Source: Methanosarcinales archaeon ex4572_44 (GTDB taxonomy: Archaea; Halobacteriota; Methanosarcinia; Methanosarcinales; EX4572-44). Taken from it: a DNA stretch of 10,755 bases. The stretch spans positions 11,074-21,828 of the forward strand of contig NJEL02000014.1 in the NCBI GenBank assembly GCA_002254825.2. Reading direction: 5' to 3'. Every line of letters starts with the position of its first letter. Position 1 is the first letter of the stretch. The notes under the pieces are model-generated. The model did not search any database. It was not told where the DNA came from and saw only the letters and a list, made by a program, of their open reading frames with translations. Shown here piece after piece: positions 7,402 to 10,755 of this stretch. Both the position numbers and the translations under genes were made by a program.

Positions 7402-7743
7402 TTTGCATTCGTTGCCCGCTGTGATCGTAACATCTGTGCTCTTGCAGGTTGGGCAGGTGATCTGGGGTGCGTTGAAGTGAAAGTCTTCAACAAGGTTAAC
7501 TTCCCCCTCGTATCCGCACTCTTCACATTCGATTGCTGGTTTTATCGTGTTTATCACGAGTTCTGCATCTGCAATGACCGTGTTCTTTGTGGTGGTCTTG
7601 AAGATGTGTCTGAGCTGGTCTGGGTTTAGGCCTGTCAGTTCTCCAATTTCTATGTGAATCTTGCTTATTTTTCTTGGTTTTTCTTCTTCTGCCGTTCTGA
7701 TAGCTGCATCGACAAGAGCTGCTGCAATTGAGATCTCATGCAC
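7369..7743 (-). CDS. hypA: hydrogenase/nickel maturation protein HypA
   Basis: This 124-residue protein is HypA, which carries nickel to [NiFe]-hydrogenase precursors (or related nickel enzymes) and holds a structural zinc. The N-terminus Met-His-Glu is the nickel-binding motif. The zinc site is the pair C-x2-C in IECEECGYEG and C-x2-C in TCPTCKS. IGELTGLNPDQLRHIF is the usual helix region. The start is set at GTG 7743 and not GTG 7746, because only the former puts His and Glu at positions 2 and 3 and because GGGTGAT (7755-7749) is then five bases away. It is the last gene of the minus-strand operon, 16 bases after the Cys-rich gene, and it converges on pstA. No hydrogenase or other hyp gene is in view, so the client is unknown. 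Confidence 0.95.
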   Translation of the reverse strand: MHEISIAAALVDAAIRTAEEEKPRKISKIHIEIGELTGLNPDQLRHIFKTTTKNTVIADAELVINTIKPAIECEECGYEGEVNLVEDFHFNAPQITCPTCKSTDVTITAGNECKLYRITIQKPK

Positions 7744-7759
7744 CACCCATCACCCTTCA

Positions 7760-8773
7760 CTAATCTTCTACTATTATTTCTATGTCCTTTTTAAGCTCGA
7801 TCTCTGTTGCTGCAGCGTTTATCAGTGATGTGAGTGCACAAACTGTCCCAATTCCTCTTCCAAGCTCATTTTCTCCTTTCTTGATCAATGCCGTTATGTA
7901 GTTGTTCATCCGAACATCGGTTTCAAGCTCCCTATCTTCGAGCCTATCAAGAATGCGATACCCCACACCGCCAGCATCCTTACCTCGCGCACATATCCGG
8001 GTCGGGCACACCCTGCAGTACTCCTTAAAGAGCTCTCCCCACTTTGAACCCGAAAGCCCTGCCTCAATCTCGGCACAGACCCCACTGTAGGCTATACAAC
8101 ACCGACTTGCACTCCCAATAACTTCCTCGCCTCTAAATATCCTGCAGCAGACACGATTACCCCCATAAGTGAAACGGTTCTCAAGTCCCTGTTTGAACTT
8201 CTCATACCCCGTGTTCCGCGTGCCCTCGAGCCGACGGCGTATCTTCTCTGCAAGCTCAGGAATTCTCGGAAGTGCCGCCGCCGTGCCACACGTAGGACAG
8301 TACGATATCGGTCCGACACACAACTCCTTATTATTCTCATCCATGAAAACGACCTCGATACCCCACCCACTTCTTCGGATCACAACCTTTCCCCCCTGAT
8401 CCCAGATCTCGTTGTACGCAGCAACAACGGGTGTCACCACACGCCCGTATCCATAGATCTTCGAGACCTCCTCCATATCGATTAAGCACTGGAGCGATTC
8501 AAGTAGACTCTCTCCAACACTCTTTGTGTAAAATCCACCCTCGACCATTGCAAAGAGGATAGCAGGTGGCCACGTGATGCCTTCACCCTCCCCCACCACA
8601 TAACCCCGTGAATCTATGATTCGTGCCCTTATCCCATCGGGTCGCTCCCAAGCCGCAGCGTACCCTCCGTGTTTTGAAATTGCTCGAAGTGTACGATGGC
8701 ATGTGCCACAATTACCCTCCAGCGGATCTATCTCTGCTGCTATCTCCCTTCTTATCGTCTCAACAAAATCCAT
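7760..8773 (-). CDS. cysteine-rich protein of unknown function between tusA and hypA
   Basis: I do not recognise this 337-residue protein. It has 15 cysteines in separated groups: C22-x2-C25; C96; C152, C159-x2-C162; C209-C210; C225-C226 and C233; C253-x2-C256-x4-C261; C312. The pairs YCPTCG (158-163) and CRVCPTRIC (253-261) resemble zinc or iron-sulfur ligands. The CC pairs are unusual and could bind a cluster or form redox disulfides. No signal peptide or membrane helix is evident, so it is probably cytoplasmic. The start is set at ATG 8773 because GAGGTG (8786-8781) lies seven bases upstream; GTG 8788, which overlaps the tusA stop, would add five residues. Tight spacing to tusA (11 bp) and hypA (16 bp) implies one transcript. 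From context it may receive sulfur from TusA and/or metal from HypA. That is inference, and its true partners are unknown. Confidence 0.85.
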   Translation of the reverse strand: MDFVETIRREIAAEIDPLEGNCGTCHRTLRAISKHGGYAAAWERPDGIRARIIDSRGYVVGEGEGITWPPAILFAMVEGGFYTKSVGESLLESLQCLIDMEEVSKIYGYGRVVTPVVAAYNEIWDQGGKVVIRRSGWGIEVVFMDENNKELCVGPISYCPTCGTAAALPRIPELAEKIRRRLEGTRNTGYEKFKQGLENRFTYGGNRVCCRIFRGEEVIGSASRCCIAYSGVCAEIEAGLSGSKWGELFKEYCRVCPTRICARGKDAGGVGYRILDRLEDRELETDVRMNNYITALIKKGENELGRGIGTVCALTSLINAAATEIELKKDIEIIVED

Positions 8774-8784
8774 ACCAACCCACC

Positions 8785-9003
8785 TCACGACTTTCTAATT
8801 AGTATCTTGAAACATTCGCCCAGTTCAACAATCTCCAGAACTTCATGACTATGCATCCCACACCACCGCGGAATCGTCTTCTTAGCCTTCTCATCATCGG
8901 CAAAGACCTCAAGCAGAGACCCAGACTCCATCCCCTCAATCCTCTGCTTGACATAGAATAGCGGGATTGGACAAGTCAACCCACGAGCATCCAAACACTC
9001 CAT
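8785..9003 (-). CDS. tusA: TusA-family sulfur carrier protein
   Basis: This is a 72-residue SirA/TusA/YeeD-type protein. It opens with the family signature LDARGLTCPIPL (residues 4-15), in which Cys11 of the CPxP motif carries persulfide sulfur. The following helix (FYVKQRIEGME), the strand LLEVFADDEKAKKTIPRWC and the ending HSHEVLEIVELGECFKILIRK all fit the compact two-layer fold. In the family, TusA relays sulfur from cysteine desulfurases to tRNA thiolation, molybdenum cofactor or sulfur-oxidation enzymes. The start is ATG 9003; a longer frame to a TTG at 9096 adds an Arg-rich tail with no family match and is rejected. No SD is seen. A TATA-like TTAAGTAT lies 25-32 bases upstream, so the gene is probably leaderless and first in the operon. 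Besides Cys11 it has Cys3, Cys48 and Cys64. Confidence 0.92.
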   Translation of the reverse strand: MECLDARGLTCPIPLFYVKQRIEGMESGSLLEVFADDEKAKKTIPRWCGMHSHEVLEIVELGECFKILIRKS

Positions 9004-9027
9004 AATAAAATATAATGGTCTTTTGTG

Positions 9028-9035
9028 ATACTTAA
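9028..9035 (-). promoter_or_regulatory. TATA-like box for the tusA operon
   Basis: On the minus strand TTAAGTAT lies 25-32 bases before ATG 9003, the spacing expected for an archaeal promoter driving a leaderless transcript. No SD site lies between it and the ATG. It would drive tusA, the Cys-rich gene and hypA together. A further AT-rich run (TTATATTTTATT) just before the ATG is too close to serve. Assigned by eye. Confidence 0.3.
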
Positions 9036-9304
9036 GAGTATCTCCAAAAACCTCTATCAAAACGCACCTCCTTAAAACACGACGGCGCAAGATCAACTTC
9101 TAAAAAGGAAAATAAAAAATATTTTTGTAATTAATAGTTTTTACTGCAGATCTACTGGAAAAGTCTGAGTTCCAAGCATATTCAGAATTATTTATAATAT
9201 AAAAATATTAAAATAAAAATATATAAAAAATTGATTCACAAACACAATGGCTTACACGTTTTAAATCTACTATTAATCTTATTATATGCCCACGCTTAAA
9301 AAAA

Positions 9305-9347
9305 CTCGCTCTCTGGCTTGTCCCAACTGCAGCAGAGCCGCGGGACA
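9305..9347. other. GC-rich island with hairpin in AT-rich spacer
   Basis: A GC-rich patch stands out from very AT-rich surroundings. TGTCCC (9319-9324) can pair with GGGACA (9342-9347) around a 17-base loop. On the plus strand a TATA-like TTATTATATG lies about 25 bases before it. On the minus strand the patch is followed by a run of seven T (complement of the A run at 9299-9305). In AT-rich archaeal genomes such islands can be small RNAs, or the patch could be a terminator read from the minus strand. The stem is short, so this is tentative. Confidence 0.2.
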
Positions 9348-9550
9348 TAAGACATAATAATCAAATCAAAACATACTGGCTGTGTACGCTAAATCTTAAA
9401 AAATGAGTAGATAATAGAATATAAGAGTTATTCTTCAGTTGGATACATCGACGATTGCCAATAAATATTATCTTCGATTCATAGCAAGTTGGTCTTTCTG
9501 TTCTACCAGTTTTAACACTGTACGAGTTGACACATCCCTGTGATGGAAAG

Positions 9551-9600
9551 GCATAAATAATAAAAACGTATTAGTACCATAGTAATTTGATGCCTAAATA
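9551..9600 (+). promoter_or_regulatory. probable promoter of the surface-protein unit
   Basis: Two TATA-like elements lie here: CATAAATAA (9552-9560), preceded by a purine run (GGAAAGG, 9545-9551) that could act as a BRE, and CCTAAATAG (9593-9601). Start sites about 25 bases downstream would fall near 9582 or 9625, before the tiny ORF and the secreted protein. I cannot choose between them from sequence alone. Confidence 0.3.
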
Positions 9601-9630
9601 GTAATGTGTGATAAATGGTTGTGATATAAT

Positions 9631-9720
9631 ATGGCTGAGACACGATACAATAGCAAAAGAATGCTTAGGAAAGTGAGTAGAAGTTCACCGAATAGGAACA
9701 ATCAGCAACATGAACGATAA
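9631..9720 (+). CDS. tiny basic ORF upstream of the surface protein
   Basis: This is a 29-residue ORF from ATG 9631 to TAA 9718-9720. GTGAT (9621-9625) lies five bases before the start, the same SD and spacing as at pstS. The peptide is rich in Arg, Lys, Ser and Asn (for example RMLRKVSRSS) with no hydrophobic segment. It ends 13 bases before the start of the secreted protein, so the two could be cotranscribed. It may be a real small protein, a leader peptide that affects translation of the next gene, or a chance ORF. I do not recognise it. Confidence 0.3.
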   Translation: MAETRYNSKRMLRKVSRSSPNRNNQQHER

Positions 9721-9733
9721 GGGGTGAGGTAAG

Positions 9734-10333
9734 ATGATAAAAAAAGCTGAGAGAGAAGAGACAAAAAATGTGAATAAGACCACACGCCTAACACTGATAA
9801 CAGCTCTGGTAGTGCTCGTGATAGCTGTGATGGCAGGGAGTGCGAGCGCTATTTCATATGTCACAGTAACTTCCCCAAATGGTGGAGAGAACACGAGCGG
9901 AACGACGAATCTTATATGGGATTCAGATGGAACGGCCGGAGACTCAGGCTCGTTCGCGCTGGCATATAGCGCTGATAATGGAACTCTGTGGAAGAACATA
10001 ATAGTAGGTCTATCTTGCGACATGAGGTCATATTCATGGGACACAACCACTGAGACACCTGCGGGTTCACCTGCGCCTAACGATGGAACCAATTATGCAT
10101 TTAGAGTAGCCTACAGTGCGAATGGTTCAATCATAGATCGTTCGGATGATATATTCACCATTGACAACACGGCACCGACTCTTGACGTGCTTGACTCGCC
10201 GATTGAGGGTGTGAATTTGTCTGCCAGTTTGGTTTGGATTAATGGGTCGTACAATGATACTGGTAGTGGTGTTGATGCGTGCCGATGTTTGATAGTGAGA
10301 GTAAGACGAGTAGCTGCTACAATTACTCGATAA
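9734..10333 (+). CDS. secreted Ig-like repeat surface glycoprotein, N-terminal part (frame broken)
   Basis: This is the N-terminal part of an exported cell-surface protein. The signal peptide has a long charged lead, a hydrophobic core (about 21-34) and a probable cleavage after SASA at residue 39. Residues 41-140 (SPNGGE, IWDSDG, LAYSADNGTLW, YSWD, FRVAYS, FTID) match Kre9/KNH-type Ig-like modules found in archaeal and bacterial surface proteins. At about residue 146 an Ig-like repeat begins (TAPTLDVLDSPIEG). N-x-S/T sequons suggest N-glycosylation. A strong SD (GGGGTGAGG, 9721-9729) precedes ATG 9734. The frame is convincing to about codon 181 (10276). After that it gives an Arg-rich tail unlike the rest and stops at 10333, while the repeat continues one frame back. 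A one-base deletion, real or from sequencing or assembly, is the likely cause. Confidence 0.75.
   Translation: MIKKAEREETKNVNKTTRLTLITALVVLVIAVMAGSASAISYVTVTSPNGGENTSGTTNLIWDSDGTAGDSGSFALAYSADNGTLWKNIIVGLSCDMRSYSWDTTTETPAGSPAPNDGTNYAFRVAYSANGSIIDRSDDIFTIDNTAPTLDVLDSPIEGVNLSASLVWINGSYNDTGSGVDACRCLIVRVRRVAATITR
10173..10276 (+). repeat. 104-bp exact direct repeat, copy 1
   Basis: This copy is identical over 104 bases to 10652-10755. It encodes the first half of an Ig-like unit (PTLDVLDSPIEG to GSGVD). Exact identity at DNA level, while the unit between the copies is diverged, points to recent duplication or gene conversion. The offset of 479 bp is not a multiple of three, which independently shows the frame break between the copies. 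Confidence 0.97.
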
Positions 10334-10755
10334 CACTTTCAGATGGTAGTCATAATGTATCGGTTGATGTCTGTGATTATGCTGGTAATTGGACACCGAC
10401 CAATTATACCAATAGCACTGCTCCATGGATCAATGCTACTTTTATCGATAATGGGACTGGTGTCAATGTGAGTGCCACATTGGTGATGGTGAATGGTACT
10501 GATGTTACATCGAACTCAGCAGTGAATAATGATACGAGTATTGCCTACCTGGCGAATCTCAATGATTCAACGCATATGGTGAATATATCGATCACAGACT
10601 ACAATAATCATACCGCATGGCAGAACTGGACATTCGATGTTGATACATTATCACCGACTCTTGACGTGCTTGACTCGCCGATTGAGGGTGTGAATTTGTC
10701 TGCCAGTTTGGTTTGGATTAATGGGTCGTACAATGATACTGGTAGTGGTGTTGAT
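10276..10755 (+). CDS. surface glycoprotein continuation in shifted frame, 3' end off window
   Basis: This frame is open from 10276 to the window end, has no start of its own, and continues the protein encoded upstream after a one-base shift. It completes the first Ig-like unit (VPMFDSESKTSSCYNYSITLSDGSHNVSVDV, written here only to show the fit), contains a full second unit of about 77 residues starting TAPWINATFIDNGTG, and begins a third unit at 10651 that repeats the first exactly. N-x-S/T sequons are very dense (NYS, NVS, NYT, NST, NAT, NGT, NDT, NIS, NHT, NWT), as in archaeal S-layer or sheath glycoproteins. Gene finders may call a separate gene at ATG 10285. I read it as the same gene. 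How far it runs is unknown because the window ends inside the repeat. Confidence 0.65.
10652..10755 (+). repeat. 104-bp exact direct repeat, copy 2
   Basis: This second copy runs to the very last base of the window, so its true length may be greater. Ending an assembled sequence exactly inside a repeat is typical of a contig break. The reading frame is one base back relative to copy 1. Confidence 0.97.

Larger units (their letters stand above)
9004..9630. other. AT-rich intergenic region without recognisable genes
   Basis: About 630 bp separate tusA from the surface-protein unit, which reads away from it. All six frames are broken by frequent stops and I see no credible coding frame or tRNA. 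Positions 9186-9232 are 47 consecutive A/T bases. A small GC-rich island lies at about 9305-9347. The last 80 bases carry TATA-like boxes for the downstream unit. The region most likely holds the two diverging promoters and perhaps an unrecognised RNA. Confidence 0.6.

Noticed and set aside
7744..7746. GTG 7746 as the hypA start
   Set aside because: It would insert Val before His-Glu and break the Met-His-Glu nickel site; GTG 7743 also has better SD spacing.
9004..9096. 31-residue N-terminal extension of TusA from a TTG start
   Set aside because: TusA proteins begin just before LDARGLxCP, and ATG 9003 gives exactly that; the extension is Arg-rich, has no family match and overlaps the likely promoter.
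9311..9350. tRNA or tRNA fragment in the GC-rich island
   Set aside because: No acceptor/T-arm pairing and no TTC-type T loop could be laid out; only one short stem forms.
10276..10333. programmed -1 ribosomal frameshift in the surface protein
   Set aside because: No slippery heptamer or obvious downstream structure was seen; a base deletion or assembly error explains the break more simply.
10127..10426. 99-codon minus-strand ORF in the surface-protein region
   Set aside because: It is antisense to the repeat coding sequence and rich in His, Tyr, Ser and Asn, as expected from reversed surface-repeat codons.
10173..10755. CRISPR or insertion-sequence repeat
   Set aside because: There are only two copies, 479 bp apart, lying within a protein-coding Ig-like repeat; there are no spacers, no inverted ends and no transposase.

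Overview
The window reads as archaeal, most likely from an anaerobic euryarchaeon of the methanogen or methane/alkane-oxidiser type (inference, not proven). The signs are: a PhoU protein with an AbrB-type N-terminal domain; TATA-like boxes about 25 bp upstream of starts, with some apparently leaderless genes; Shine-Dalgarno (SD) sites of GAGGTG/GGTGAT type; a paired HdrD-like/GlcD-like redox module; and a surface protein packed with N-x-S/T sequons. The right edge falls exactly at the end of a 104-bp exact repeat, so the window may be a whole short-read contig that stopped at that repeat.

Layout. (1) 22-192 is a 56-residue charged protein of unknown function. (2) 270-2808 is a two-gene operon: a CCG-domain iron-sulfur protein (HdrD/GlcF type) followed by an FAD-linked oxidase (GlcD type). 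Together they should form a soluble 2-hydroxyacid dehydrogenase-like or electron-transfer flavoenzyme. (3) 2862-7283 is a phosphate locus. An AbrB-PhoU regulator is divergent from pstS, a calcineurin-like phosphoesterase, pstC and pstA. The ATPase gene pstB is absent. (4) 7369-9003 (minus strand) is a compact operon of tusA (sulfur carrier), a 337-residue protein with 15 cysteines that I do not recognise, and hypA (nickel/zinc maturation factor). It is the most promising candidate for an undescribed system here. (5) 9004-9630 is an AT-rich intergenic region with one GC-rich island. (6) 9631-10755 holds a tiny basic ORF and then a secreted, Ig-like repeat surface protein. Its reading frame breaks near 10276 and resumes one frame over.

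How the genes work together. PstS captures phosphate outside the cell and PstC/PstA form the channel. PhoU would couple uptake to phosphate status, and the phosphoesterase may release phosphate or hydrolyse a nucleotide signal. The transporter must borrow an ATPase from elsewhere in the genome. The tusA/Cys-rich/hypA genes suggest joint sulfur and metal handling for some metalloprotein. The HdrD-like/GlcD-like pair is an electron module with no membrane part encoded beside it.
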